Below, piece after piece: positions 7,473-16,139 of a stretch of 64,000 bases of DNA (positions are counted from its first letter, which is position 1; each line of letters opens with the position of its first letter). The notes below the pieces were generated by a model that saw only the letters and a program-made list of their open reading frames with translations, had not been told where the DNA came from and did no database searches. The DNA lies in NCBI RefSeq assembly GCF_019597925.1, contig NZ_CP080442.1:661001-725000 (forward strand), in the 5' to 3' direction. The position numbers were made by a program, and so were the translations under genes. This DNA is from [Clostridium] scindens (GTDB lineage: Bacteria > Bacillota > Clostridia > Lachnospirales > Lachnospiraceae).

Positions 7473-8714
7473 TTACTGTGCCTTTGCAGCTTTTTCCTTT
7501 TTCACGATGCGGCTTAAGATAAAGGTAATGATAGCACAGAGTACTGCGGCAACCATTGCATAAGCCCATGTCATATTGTAGCCGGTCCTGCCGTAATTAT
7601 CCATCCAGCTGCCGACTAAGGTATACATAAAGATGTCAGGCGTGTAGCCTAAGCAGGATGCAATACCAGATACACGGCCACTCATGTTGAGCGGGATGCC
7701 TGCATCGTCATGCACTGCGAAGTACTGGCTTCTTACGGCGTAGATAAAGAACAGGCCGACGAAGAAGTTTGCTACTACCATGACGCAGAGGCTGGCTTTT
7801 GATGGTACGACGATAAAGAGGCCGAAAGATAAAGCCAGACCGATACATCCGCCGATGATAACTTTAAAGCGGGATTTCAACTTATCTGCCAGGAAACCGC
7901 CGACAATACCGCCAGCACCCTGGATGAGGTAACGGATACCGCCGAGCGTAGCAGCTGATGCAGCGGATAATCCATAGAATTTCTGTGCAAATGTGGTTGC
8001 ATATGCAATCAGTCCGTATACGCTGTAAGCAGTGAAGACGATTGCTACAAGCAGCCATACTCTCGGGATCAGGAGAGCCTTGAACATACCCTTTGTAACT
8101 TCTATAAAGGATTCGGAATTCTCTTCCTTCTTTGTATCTTCGATAAAGATAAAGTTAAGGATACCAATGATAATAACTACGATAGAGCATACTTTGATTG
8201 CTGCGGATGCTCCGGCAACTTCATCTGCAAAGTGAGTAAATGCAGCCGTCATACCGAATACAAGCAGAGCGTTCATAATACCTCTGAGTCCTTCCTGAAG
8301 TCCGAACAGACGTCCCTGCTCTTCCTCAGTACCGAGCATACGCGTTGCCTTGATGCATGCGGACCAGTAGGTGATAATAGTAGAGATACCCATAAGTACG
8401 AAGATAACACGGCTTATGGTATAGCCAGGGAATGTGGAGAACCAAAGTCCCAGGGCACCCGTTGCGATAAAGGAGAAAGTAAGCAGCTTTCTCGCTGAAA
8501 ACTTATCGGCTATAATACCGCCTATAAAATAAGAGAAAAGTGACATTGTCGCATAACCGGATGATAACAGTCCCATCTGCGCGTTAGACAGGTTCATTGC
8601 ATTCTGAATCGGTACATAGAAGGTTTCTCTTATGTACGGCAACTGAAAGATGATTCCGGCACCAGTTGCTAGAAGAAGCAGAGTGCCATACTTCTTAATA
8701 AAAGCTTTGTTCAT
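7473..8714 (-). CDS. MFS transporter
   Basis: 413 residues with about 12 hydrophobic segments. The loop 2-3 motif 'GGIIADKFSARKLLT' matches the MFS G-x-x-x-D-R/K signature, repeated as 'GGFLADKLKSRFK' in the second half. It sits at the inner membrane and probably imports the substrate of the neighbouring catabolic island. It is transcribed divergently from the FAD-dehydrogenase operon and carries the same type of leader terminator in its 5' UTR. GGAGGCG lies before the ATG. Substrate class is not recognisable; organic-acid or sugar-phosphate-type families (OFA, UhpC/GlpT-like) are the nearest by eye. Confidence 0.85.
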   Translation of the reverse strand: MNKAFIKKYGTLLLLATGAGIIFQLPYIRETFYVPIQNAMNLSNAQMGLLSSGYATMSLFSYFIGGIIADKFSARKLLTFSFIATGALGLWFSTFPGYTISRVIFVLMGISTIITYWSACIKATRMLGTEEEQGRLFGLQEGLRGIMNALLVFGMTAAFTHFADEVAGASAAIKVCSIVVIIIGILNFIFIEDTKKEENSESFIEVTKGMFKALLIPRVWLLVAIVFTAYSVYGLIAYATTFAQKFYGLSAASAATLGGIRYLIQGAGGIVGGFLADKLKSRFKVIIGGCIGLALSFGLFIVVPSKASLCVMVVANFFVGLFFIYAVRSQYFAVHDDAGIPLNMSGRVSGIASCLGYTPDIFMYTLVGSWMDNYGRTGYNMTWAYAMVAAVLCAIITFILSRIVKKEKAAKAQ

Positions 8715-8793
8715 GATTTCGCCTCCAGATTAACTATAATAATTTAGTGGTGATATGGCGCTGCAGTCGCCCTATCTGTTATGAATGTAACAA

Positions 8794-8849
8794 AAAAAGA
8801 GAAAAGTAATGCCTTGACAGCGTTACTTCTCTCCTCACTCTTTGTAACT
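8794..8849 (-). promoter_or_regulatory. GlpP-type antitermination leader upstream of the MFS gene
   Basis: On the minus strand the transcript should start near AGTTAC (8849-8844), then AAAGAG, then AGAGAAGTAACGC pairing with GCATTACTTTTCTCT, then TTTTTTT. The terminator stem can compete with pairing of the leading GTTAC to the stem's GTAAC. The layout matches leaders at 8997 and 19294. A GlpP-type antiterminator gene is in the same island. Confidence 0.65.
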
Positions 8850-8856
8850 AACACGA

Positions 8857-8885
8857 ATCATAAAATATTTGTGAAAAAAAGTCAA
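8857..8885 (-). promoter_or_regulatory. Promoter of the MFS transporter gene
   Basis: On the minus strand TTGACT (8885-8880) and TATGAT (8862-8857) are 17 nt apart. The start site would fall at the first base of the AGTTAC leader element. Confidence 0.75.
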
Positions 8886-8960
8886 TCAAAAAACTAGTAA
8901 AAATTGAAATATAATCATTCTGCACAAAAACTATGATCCAATAATATGAAAAATAACCAA

Positions 8961-8990
8961 TTGACATTTTGCGCAAAATGGTTTTATACT
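8961..8990 (+). promoter_or_regulatory. Promoter of the FAD-dehydrogenase/Etf operon with palindromic operator
   Basis: TTGACA (8961-8966), an 18-nt spacer, TATACT (8985-8990). The palindrome CATTTTGCGCAAAATG (8965-8980) is perfect over 16 bp and overlaps the -35 and spacer, so a repressor bound there would block transcription. Its regulator is not identified in the window. This adds an initiation control on top of the leader terminator. Confidence 0.75.
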
Positions 8991-8996
8991 ATATGC

Positions 8997-9078
8997 AGTT
9001 ACCGAAAGAGATTTTCAGAGAAAAGTAACCAGCGTGGCAGGAGTTCCCTGCTCGTGTTGTGTTACTTTTCTTTTTTTA
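8997..9078 (+). promoter_or_regulatory. GlpP-type antitermination leader upstream of the FAD/Etf operon
   Basis: The transcript should begin at AGTTAC (8997-9002). AGAAAAGTAAC (9019-9029) pairs perfectly with GTTACTTTTCT (9061-9071) around an inner GCAGG/CCTGC hairpin, followed by TTTTTTATT. This is a terminator lying 70 nt before the first gene, so expression must require read-through. The leading GTTAC can pair with GTAAC at 9025-9029 to form the alternative antiterminator. Confidence 0.7.
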
Positions 9079-9144
9079 TTCCCATTTATCTCCCACGGTG
9101 AAGAAGCAAAGAAAAATGCGTTATAATGAAAGGAGCCCAGAGTC

Positions 9145-10602
9145 ATGGCAATTATTTCAAGAGAACAAATCGTAGAAGGATTAGTTGATATCCTTGGAAA
9201 AGATCAGGTCGTAACAGACGAGCAGGTATTAAAAGAAAGCAGTATCGACAGATACAGAAAATATGAGCAGGTATGCGAAGTATATACGCAGCCTATCCCG
9301 GCAGCAGTCGTATATGTTAAGAGCGCCGAGGAAGTATCAGAAGTGCTGAAATTCGCTAATGATAATGAAATTAACGTAGTGCCAAGGACAGGACACTCCG
9401 CGATCGAGGGCGGACTTGAGACAGCCCTTAAGGATTCTGTCGTAATCGACGGCTCTACTATGAATAAAGTAATCAAGGTAGATGAGTACAACATGCAGGT
9501 TACCTGCCAGTGCGGCGTACCGCTTCAGGAACTGGATGACATGCTCAGAGAAAGAGGACTTACGACAGGACATTCCCCACAGTCCAAGCCGCTTGCGCAG
9601 ATGGGCGGACTGGTTGCTACAAGAAGTATCGGACAGTTCTCTACCCTGTATGGCGGAATTGAAGATATGATCGTTGGAATGGAAGCAGTATTCCCGAACG
9701 GCAAGATCTGCAGAATCAAGAATGTACCAAGACGTGCGGCAGGACCGGACATCAGACACATCATCTGCGGCAACGAGGGGGCGCTCTGCTTTATTACGGA
9801 AGTTACATTAAAACTCTTCAAATGGCAGCCGGAGAACAACCGCTATATCGGATACAAGCTGGATGACGAGCACATGAAACTTGGATTTGACTGCCTGCGC
9901 GAGGTTATGGTAGCAGGATATAAGCCATCTTTCGCAAGACTTTATGATGCGGCAGATGCGCAGCAGCACTTCAGCTCCTGGCTGGAAGAAGGCAAGGCAA
10001 TCCTGATCTGGATGGCAGAAGGCCCGGCAAATATCACGCCTGCGATCGAAGAAGGCATCAAGGATTTGATGTCCAAGCATCCAGAACTGGAAGAAGTAGA
10101 TCCGAAGCTGATCGAGAAATGGTATGGCGGACTGAACTGGGGACCAGAGCAGATCGCGGAAGAGAAGGAAGAAATCAAGGCTACCCAGAACATCGGCATT
10201 ACGACAGAGGTATCCGGAAGCTGGGATAATATTTATGAAATCTACAAGACTGCATGTGACAGAATCATGGAAGAAGTACCGGATATGACTTTGATGGGAG
10301 GACACTCTTCTCACAGCTATATCAATGGAACGAACATGTATTTCGTATACTATTACAATATTGTAGACTGCGCTCCGGAAGAAGAGATCAACAAATATCA
10401 TGACAGAATCAACCAGATTATCTGCGAGCAGGTTATCAAATACGGCGGATCCATCGTTCATCATCATGGACTTGGAAAGGCAAGAGCAAAATATGTAACA
10501 GAGGAGTATGGATCTTCCTACTATATGCTGAAGACTCTGAAGCAGGCATTCGATCCAAACGGCGTTATGAACATGGGAACATTGATTCCGCTGCGGAAAT
10601 AA
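9145..10602 (+). CDS. FAD-linked oxidase (GlcD/AGPS-like) of an Etf-coupled dehydrogenase
   Basis: 485 residues of the FAD_binding_4 / FAD-oxidase C family. The PP-loop type FAD site reads 'VVPRTGHSAIEGG' (near residue 90) and 'QMGGLVATRSIGQFSTLYGGIEDMIVG' (near 150). The C-terminal 'HHHGLGKAR' motif is closest to alkyldihydroxyacetone-phosphate synthase-like and glycolate/lactate oxidase-like proteins. It is directly followed by etfB and etfA, so it probably passes electrons from oxidation of a hydroxyacid-like substrate to the flavoprotein pair, as in LDH-EtfAB complexes. Start ATG has AAAGGAG upstream. The substrate is unknown. Confidence 0.8.
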   Translation: MAIISREQIVEGLVDILGKDQVVTDEQVLKESSIDRYRKYEQVCEVYTQPIPAAVVYVKSAEEVSEVLKFANDNEINVVPRTGHSAIEGGLETALKDSVVIDGSTMNKVIKVDEYNMQVTCQCGVPLQELDDMLRERGLTTGHSPQSKPLAQMGGLVATRSIGQFSTLYGGIEDMIVGMEAVFPNGKICRIKNVPRRAAGPDIRHIICGNEGALCFITEVTLKLFKWQPENNRYIGYKLDDEHMKLGFDCLREVMVAGYKPSFARLYDAADAQQHFSSWLEEGKAILIWMAEGPANITPAIEEGIKDLMSKHPELEEVDPKLIEKWYGGLNWGPEQIAEEKEEIKATQNIGITTEVSGSWDNIYEIYKTACDRIMEEVPDMTLMGGHSSHSYINGTNMYFVYYYNIVDCAPEEEINKYHDRINQIICEQVIKYGGSIVHHHGLGKARAKYVTEEYGSSYYMLKTLKQAFDPNGVMNMGTLIPLRK

Positions 10603-10605
10603 TCC

Positions 10606-11421
10606 ATGAAGATCTTAGGGTGTTTCAAAATAGTTCCGGATCTGGATTTCATTGCACAAGAAGACTGGATGGCAGATGGACAGCTTCAGGTAGACACTAG
10701 TTACGCAAAACTGCTGTGGAACTGTTTTGATGAAGGAGCACTGGAAATGATGTTAAAGCTTTCTGATTTATCAGAAGGCTTTGATGTCGTATATGAACTG
10801 AATGCGCTGACGGTCGGCAGGCTCCGTCATGAAACTTTTTTAAAGACCTTGTATGCGCTTGGATTTAGCCATGCTGTCAGGGTAGAGGCAGAAGAGGATA
10901 TGGACTTAAGATTCTGCCCGGGCCTGATTGCAGATGTAACAGCAAAGTACGTAAAAGAGACTGCTTCTCAGGATGTGATCATTATGGGGACGCAGAGTTC
11001 GGATGGCAGCAACATGAAGACGCCGCTGCTTCTTGCAGAGAGGCTTGGGTGGCCGTGCATCACGCAGGTGACGGCGTTGGAACCCGTAGATGAGAAGCAT
11101 CTGAGGGTAACCAGCCAGGAAGATGGAAGAACGGCGGTACAGATTGTAACGGTTCCCGTCGTGCTGGCGGTAGGAAATGCGCCTTGTGCCTACTTAAGGG
11201 TACCTACGCTGAAAGACAAGATGAAGTTTGGGAAAAGGCCGATCGAGCATATCAGCCTGGACAGGAAACTGGCGGAAAGCCAGAGCCGGAATGTAGAGCT
11301 TATGGAACTGGCGCCGATAGATGACAGCAGGGATACCATACGGATAGAAGGAGAGACGCCGCAGGAGAAGGCAGAGAAACTATATGAGACGTATCTGAAA
11401 GGAAGGCTTGAAAAACTATGA
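10606..11421 (+). CDS. etfB: Electron transfer flavoprotein beta subunit, set 1
   Basis: 271 residues. Begins MKILGCFKIVPDLDFIA like EtfB, and keeps 'VIIMGTQSSDGSNMKTPLLLAERLGWP', the nucleotide-binding segment corresponding to the G-x-Q-x-x-D-x-D-T-x-Q region. It is more divergent than the second EtfB of this island (the 'DGDTAQ' element is replaced by 'DGSNMK'). It lies 3 nt after the FAD oxidase stop and overlaps etfA by ATGA. It forms the Etf heterodimer with the next gene product, accepting electrons from the FAD dehydrogenase. Confidence 0.85.
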   Translation: MKILGCFKIVPDLDFIAQEDWMADGQLQVDTSYAKLLWNCFDEGALEMMLKLSDLSEGFDVVYELNALTVGRLRHETFLKTLYALGFSHAVRVEAEEDMDLRFCPGLIADVTAKYVKETASQDVIIMGTQSSDGSNMKTPLLLAERLGWPCITQVTALEPVDEKHLRVTSQEDGRTAVQIVTVPVVLAVGNAPCAYLRVPTLKDKMKFGKRPIEHISLDRKLAESQSRNVELMELAPIDDSRDTIRIEGETPQEKAEKLYETYLKGRLEKL

Positions 11422-12368
11422 GATATCATTGTATTATAAATGCATATTCTGATGATGCCATCCGCCAGATGGAGGAATTCCATGCGTTCCAGGATGCCTT
11501 CCTGAAGGATGCCGAGCAGGGCGAGGCCTATATTCTTTGCCGCGGCAATGAAGATATAGAACTGCTTGCAAGGCGCATCGCTGAAAATGCGGTTACGGTG
11601 ACTGGGCCGGACTACTCTCCGGAGGCAGTTCTGGAGGTTCTTGAACAAGAGGCAGATTCCGAAGACCTTTATATTTTCGGGAGCGGCTACAGCGGCATCG
11701 AACTTTCTGTAAGATTGTCCGAAAGACTTGGGGGAAGTTCCGTAACGTCCGTCCATGCCTTGGAATTAAAGGGATCTGTGACGGCAAGGAAGATGGTCTA
11801 TGCAAACCATATGGAAGGCGCGTTTGCGATGAAGAAAGGGCCTTACTGTATCTCGCTTGCGAAAGGAATGGAGCGCAAGGAGGCACAGGAAGGCATGTTC
11901 CATATTGAGAGGGAACTTCGCTGCAGAAAGGGAAACGATTTTGTGGTTTCCAGGGAGACCATGAAAGAAGAGACAGCCGGAGGCCTAAGCGATGCAAAGA
12001 TCGTGGTTGCGGCTGGTAGAGGAATTCGGAATAAAGAAAATGCAAGTTTCCTTGAGGAAACGGCAAAAGCCTTGGGCGGAGAACTTGGGGCAAGCCGTCC
12101 GGTGGCGATGAATGCCTGGACGCCTATGAGCAGGCTGATTGGCGTGTCCGGGGAAATGATCGCGCCGGAGGTCTGCATTACAGCGGGCGTATCCGGAGCC
12201 GCGGCGTTTTATGCAGGAATTGAAAAGAGCAAGTTTATCGTAGCAATTAATACGGACGAGCAGGCGCCGATCATGAAGAAGGCCGATGTGGCGATCGTGG
12301 ACGATTTCATGCCAGTGATCCAATCCTTGCGCGAGATTGTAAAAGAGCAGAAGGATACGCTGGAGTAA
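11418..12368 (+). CDS. etfA: Electron transfer flavoprotein alpha subunit, set 1
   Basis: 316 residues. The C-terminal FAD domain is clear: 'VVAAGRGIRNKENASFLEETAKALGGELGASRPVAMNAWTP', 'GVSGEMIAPEVCITAGVSGAAAFYAGIEKSKFIVAINTDEQAP'. There is no N-terminal ferredoxin domain, unlike some bifurcating LDH-associated EtfA proteins. The usual loop 'INKDPDAPIF' reads 'INTDEQAPIM'. It starts at the ATGA overlap with etfB. Confidence 0.87.
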   Translation: MRYHCIINAYSDDAIRQMEEFHAFQDAFLKDAEQGEAYILCRGNEDIELLARRIAENAVTVTGPDYSPEAVLEVLEQEADSEDLYIFGSGYSGIELSVRLSERLGGSSVTSVHALELKGSVTARKMVYANHMEGAFAMKKGPYCISLAKGMERKEAQEGMFHIERELRCRKGNDFVVSRETMKEETAGGLSDAKIVVAAGRGIRNKENASFLEETAKALGGELGASRPVAMNAWTPMSRLIGVSGEMIAPEVCITAGVSGAAAFYAGIEKSKFIVAINTDEQAPIMKKADVAIVDDFMPVIQSLREIVKEQKDTLE

Positions 12369-12392
12369 GAATAAATGACAGGGGATGGGCAT

Positions 12393-13835
12393 ATGAGACA
12401 ATTGATTTATCCGATGAAAGAACAATATGAAGAGTTTTTAATAGACGAGTCAAAATTTTCCGGATATGCGGACAGCATTTCTTTCCCGGAGAGCGCAGAA
12501 GAGATGCAGGAAGTGCTGCAGGAACTGAAAAAGGAACGGGTACCCGTGACCATTCAGGGAGGAAAGACTGGAATTACCGGAGCAGGCATTCCAAGAGGCG
12601 GACATGTCATGAACCTGTCTCATATGAATAAAGTGAAAGACAGTGTCCTGCTGGAGGACGGGACCGGGCTGATCACCGTGGAGCCCGGTATTAACCTGAT
12701 CGATCTTGGGAAAGAGATTGCCGCGCGGTTCAGGAAGACCCCCTTATTCTGGCCTCCGGATCCTACCGAGAGTTCTGCCACGGCAGGCGGCATTGCGGCG
12801 ACGAATGCCCAAGGCATCTGTCGGCTTTTATATGGACCAAGCAGGGATTACATCGCGTCTTTAAAACTTATGAATAGCGATGGAGAGATGATGTTGATAG
12901 AAAAAGGGCAGAAACTGACCCTTGCGTCAGGCAGGGAAATCGACCGGATGGATGCGGTACTGGGAAAGGAAGGAATCACCGGGGCAATCTGCGAACTGAC
13001 GCTGAAACTGATCCCGAAGCCGCAGAGCCAGTGGGGGATTGCGTTTTTCTTTGGCAGCAGCGAGGATGCAGGAAGGTTTGTCGACATTCTTAGGCTCGAC
13101 ATGCCGCAATGCGAGCATGCGAAGGTAGCTGCGGTAGAATACATTGACCGGATGGCGATGAACCTGATCGAGGAGCATAAGGCTACAATGACGAAGATCA
13201 AGGAACTGCCGGATATCGGGGAAGAGACACAGAGCATGGTCTATATAGAACTGCACGGAGACGAAGAGAAAATAGAGATCCTTGCCGAGTCCTTGATGGA
13301 ATCGGCGATGGTATGCAATAGCGACCCGGAAGAAGCTTGGGCCGTATCCGGCGAGACGGATGTGGAAAAAATGCATGCGTTCCGCCATGGAGCCGCAGAG
13401 ACATCCAATTTGTATATCGAGAAAGCGCGGCAGATGGATGCGCGGATCACCAAGCTGGGAACAGACATGACGATATCCGGCACGCCATTTTCAGATATCC
13501 TTTCTTATGTGGAAAAGGAACTTCACGATGCTGGATTAAAGGGCAGCGTATTTGGTCATGCGATGGAAAACCATCTGCATGTAAATATACTTCCTGAGAA
13601 TTACGAGGAATACGAGGCAGGTATCCAGTTGATACGCAGATGGGCATCGCAAGTGAGCGAACATCAGGGAAAAGTGGTCGGCGAACACGGAATCGGCAAG
13701 CTGAAGTTGGAAATACTGGACGGATTCGTGCCGGAGCGCTATACAGGGCTTTGTAAAGAATTAAAAAGGCAGCTGGATAAAGACAGCCTTTGGAACAATG
13801 GAAATATATTTAAAGAAGAGGAGGCTGCCATATGA
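12393..13835 (+). CDS. FAD-linked oxidase (GlcD type), second dehydrogenase
   Basis: About 480 residues, FAD_binding_4 plus FAD-oxidase C. 'VPVTIQGGKTGITGAGIPRGGHVMNLSHMNK' is the FAD phosphate-binding segment; 'WPPDPTESSATAGGIAATNAQG' is strongly GlcD-like; the C-terminal 'HAMENHLHVNILP' and 'VVGEHGIGKLK' carry the histidines typical of D-lactate/glycolate-type dehydrogenases. AGGGG lies 8 nt before the ATG at 12393; an in-frame ATG at 12375 is an alternative start. It overlaps etfB by ATGA. This is the better GlcD match of the two oxidases, so a 2-hydroxyacid is its likely substrate. Confidence 0.84.
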   Translation: MRQLIYPMKEQYEEFLIDESKFSGYADSISFPESAEEMQEVLQELKKERVPVTIQGGKTGITGAGIPRGGHVMNLSHMNKVKDSVLLEDGTGLITVEPGINLIDLGKEIAARFRKTPLFWPPDPTESSATAGGIAATNAQGICRLLYGPSRDYIASLKLMNSDGEMMLIEKGQKLTLASGREIDRMDAVLGKEGITGAICELTLKLIPKPQSQWGIAFFFGSSEDAGRFVDILRLDMPQCEHAKVAAVEYIDRMAMNLIEEHKATMTKIKELPDIGEETQSMVYIELHGDEEKIEILAESLMESAMVCNSDPEEAWAVSGETDVEKMHAFRHGAAETSNLYIEKARQMDARITKLGTDMTISGTPFSDILSYVEKELHDAGLKGSVFGHAMENHLHVNILPENYEEYEAGIQLIRRWASQVSEHQGKVVGEHGIGKLKLEILDGFVPERYTGLCKELKRQLDKDSLWNNGNIFKEEEAAI

Positions 13836-14629
13836 AGATCGCAGTATGCATGAAGCAGGTGCCAGCGGCCTCCGAAGGGAATATGGATCCTGAGACAGGC
13901 GTGCTCCTCCGGGCAGGGCTTCAGGCAATTGTAAATGTATATGATCTGGCGGCCTTGGAGGCCGCCCTTAAAATAAAGGAAACATACGGTGCAGAAATCC
14001 ATGTATTCACGATGGGACCACAGAAGGCAGAAAGCGTGCTTCGGGAAGCATTTGCCATGGGGGCGGATGAAGGGTTCCTGATCTGTGATAAGGCCTTTGC
14101 AGGCGCCGACGTGCTTGCCACATCCTATACGCTGATGCAGGCCATAAAGTCAGCGGGAGATTATGATCTGATCCTGTGCGGCAAGCAGACGACCGACGGC
14201 GATACCGCCCAGGTAAGCGGCGCGCTGGCAAGGTGGATGGACATGCCGCATGCAAGCTGGGTGGTCGAAATTGTAAAAGTTCTTCAAAACGCAGTCGAAG
14301 TGAGATATAATATGGATAGCCGGACGCTATCGGCACGGGTTGCATTGCCCTGCCTGCTGTCTGTAGAGAAGGATTCCTTCGTGCCAAGGATGCCATCGCT
14401 TAAACTCAAAATCAGTGGAAAAAAGAAAGAGATCCATCTGCTGGGGATCCATGATTTTATAGATCAGGAAGAAGAGCATTATGGCCTAAAAGGCTCAGCC
14501 ACAAGAGTGAAGAAGATATTTCCGCCTGAGCGTACGAAGCGTCAGGACGTAGCAGCATTGGAAAGAAAAGAGGCGGCGGAATATATTCTGAATATCTTAG
14601 CTGTGGACAGGCAGGAGGAACAGAGATGA
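13832..14629 (+). CDS. etfB: Electron transfer flavoprotein beta subunit, set 2
   Basis: 265 residues with canonical EtfB features: 'MKIAVCMKQVPA' start, 'MDPETGVLLRAGLQAIVNVYDLAALEAAL', 'VFTMGPQKAESVLREAFAMGADEGFLI', and 'LILCGKQTTDGDTAQVSGALARWMDMPH' containing the DGDTAQ nucleotide-binding motif. It overlaps the upstream oxidase and the downstream etfA by 4 nt each (ATGA). It forms the second Etf heterodimer. Confidence 0.93.
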   Translation: MKIAVCMKQVPAASEGNMDPETGVLLRAGLQAIVNVYDLAALEAALKIKETYGAEIHVFTMGPQKAESVLREAFAMGADEGFLICDKAFAGADVLATSYTLMQAIKSAGDYDLILCGKQTTDGDTAQVSGALARWMDMPHASWVVEIVKVLQNAVEVRYNMDSRTLSARVALPCLLSVEKDSFVPRMPSLKLKISGKKKEIHLLGIHDFIDQEEEHYGLKGSATRVKKIFPPERTKRQDVAALERKEAAEYILNILAVDRQEEQR

Positions 14630-15639
14630 GACAGGCAAATATAGAGGAATGGTCTAAGATCCTGGTATATATCGAGTGCAGGAAAGGGAAGATACACCCG
14701 GTAGGACGCGAGTTGATCGCAGAGGCGTCAAGGCTTGCAAAAAGGCTTGATATGCCGGTCTATGCGGCAGCGATAGGCAGCGATCTGGAGGAGATAGAGG
14801 GGCAGTTAAGCGGCTGTCCGCTTGAGAGGCTCTATCTATACGAAGCGGCGGATGAGTATACTCCGCTTGCATATGAGAAGATCCTGGCGGATTGTATCAA
14901 GGAGATTAAGCCTTCCATCGTCCTGATCGGTGGAACTTCTGAAGGAAGGGCGCTGGCGCCCAGGCTTGCGGTTGCTTTTGAGACTGGCTTGACAGCGGAC
15001 TGTACTTCCCTTGAGATTGATGAGGAGGGCAATCTGGTGCAGATCAGGCCTGCGTTTGGCGGAAATGTGATGGCCAGCATTGTGACGCGCTTTACAAGGC
15101 CTCAGTTTGCCACAGTAAGGCCTGGGGTGATGGAGCCAGCGTGTATAGAAGGACAGCCGGCTCCGAAGATCATTAGAAGATCGGTGCATGCTGATAAAGA
15201 TGCATTTCAGATTCTGGAAGTAAAAGAGGCGAAGGCTACAGAGAGCATTGCGGACGCGCATATTCTTGTCGTGGCAGGAAGAGGCGTCAGGAAGAAAGAG
15301 GATCTGTCAATGCTTGAAGAACTGGCAGTCCTTCTTGGAGGAAGACTTGCCTCAAGCAGGGCCCTGGTGGAGAAGGGATGGATGCCTGCCAAGTGCCAGA
15401 TCGGCCTGTCAGGCAATACGGTGAGCCCGCAATACATCATTACCTGCGGGGTATCGGGAACCGTTCAGTTTATGGCTGGCATGAAGCATGCCAAGAATAT
15501 CATCGCGATCAATACGGATCCGGATGCGCGAATATTCGAGATTGCCCACTATCCTGTACTTGGCGATCTGTATGAGATCGTGCCGGAGATGATCGGGCGG
15601 TTAAAGGCAAAGAAAGGCGATGATGTTGCTGAAACTTAG
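14626..15639 (+). CDS. etfA: Electron transfer flavoprotein alpha subunit, set 2
   Basis: 337 residues. It has the N-terminal domain segment 'VLIGGTSEGRALAPRLAVAFETGLTADCTSLEID' and the FAD domain 'VAGRGVRKKEDLSMLEELAVLLGGRLASSRALVEKGW', 'IGLSGNTVSPQYIITCGVSGTVQFMAGMKHAKNIIAINTDPDARIFEIAHYPVLGDLYEIVPEM'. These are standard EtfA motifs. No ferredoxin domain is present. The end overlaps the next gene by 20 nt, so the operon is tightly coupled. Confidence 0.93.
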   Translation: MRQANIEEWSKILVYIECRKGKIHPVGRELIAEASRLAKRLDMPVYAAAIGSDLEEIEGQLSGCPLERLYLYEAADEYTPLAYEKILADCIKEIKPSIVLIGGTSEGRALAPRLAVAFETGLTADCTSLEIDEEGNLVQIRPAFGGNVMASIVTRFTRPQFATVRPGVMEPACIEGQPAPKIIRRSVHADKDAFQILEVKEAKATESIADAHILVVAGRGVRKKEDLSMLEELAVLLGGRLASSRALVEKGWMPAKCQIGLSGNTVSPQYIITCGVSGTVQFMAGMKHAKNIIAINTDPDARIFEIAHYPVLGDLYEIVPEMIGRLKAKKGDDVAET

Positions 15640-16135
15640 ATATCAATTAACAAAAGATGAGATAGAGGAAGCCTTGCTGGATCTGAACTGGAGAAAGGAA
15701 GGCGTTTTCCGCAGTATAAATCTATGGGCTATGAGTCTGATTGGCGTTCTTTTGCTGATCGGATATATGAGGAATCCCGGGCAGTTCTTTCTGTTCCTGC
15801 TTTTGCTGCTTGACATACTTCTGCTCCTATATATGGCATATGGGACTGCGTTCCTAAGAAAAAGAAGGGCTGGGAAGATCGCGGCCAAGGAGGGGGAATA
15901 CCGGATTGAGATCACGGAGTCATATGTCGTGGTAGGAGATGCGTCTAAAAAGACAGAGTTATCCGGCAGAAAACTTCAGTTTCTTTGTTCCGAGCATGTA
16001 TTGGTCATTCGGCTGGACAGAGAAGTTGTTACGATTCCCCGGCGGATATTGACGGAAGACGAGTATGAGGCGATAAAAAGAATCGCTGGACGATACAAAA
16101 GTAAATTTATAAATATAATGACGGGAAAGGAGTAA
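15620..16135 (+). CDS. YcxB-like membrane protein
   Basis: 171 residues. Two adjacent membrane helices (about residues 36-50 and 55-75) are followed by a soluble domain with alternating strands ('YRIEITESYVVVGDASKKTELS... VLVIRLDREVVTIPRRILTEDEYEAIKRI'), matching the YcxB-like C-terminal domain by eye. The start is inside etfA (20-nt overlap), with ATGATG giving two possible starts. Function is unknown; in this operon it may accompany the transporter that follows 4 nt downstream. Confidence 0.65.
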   Translation: MMLLKLRYQLTKDEIEEALLDLNWRKEGVFRSINLWAMSLIGVLLLIGYMRNPGQFFLFLLLLLDILLLLYMAYGTAFLRKRRAGKIAAKEGEYRIEITESYVVVGDASKKTELSGRKLQFLCSEHVLVIRLDREVVTIPRRILTEDEYEAIKRIAGRYKSKFINIMTGKE

Positions 16136-16139
16136 CAAG

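Noticed and set aside
8794..9078. The paired leader hairpins as a T-box or known riboswitch
   Set aside because: No T-box sequence or known aptamer core is present; the short AGTTAC...GTAAC...GTTAC layout and the linked GlpP-like gene point to protein-dependent antitermination.
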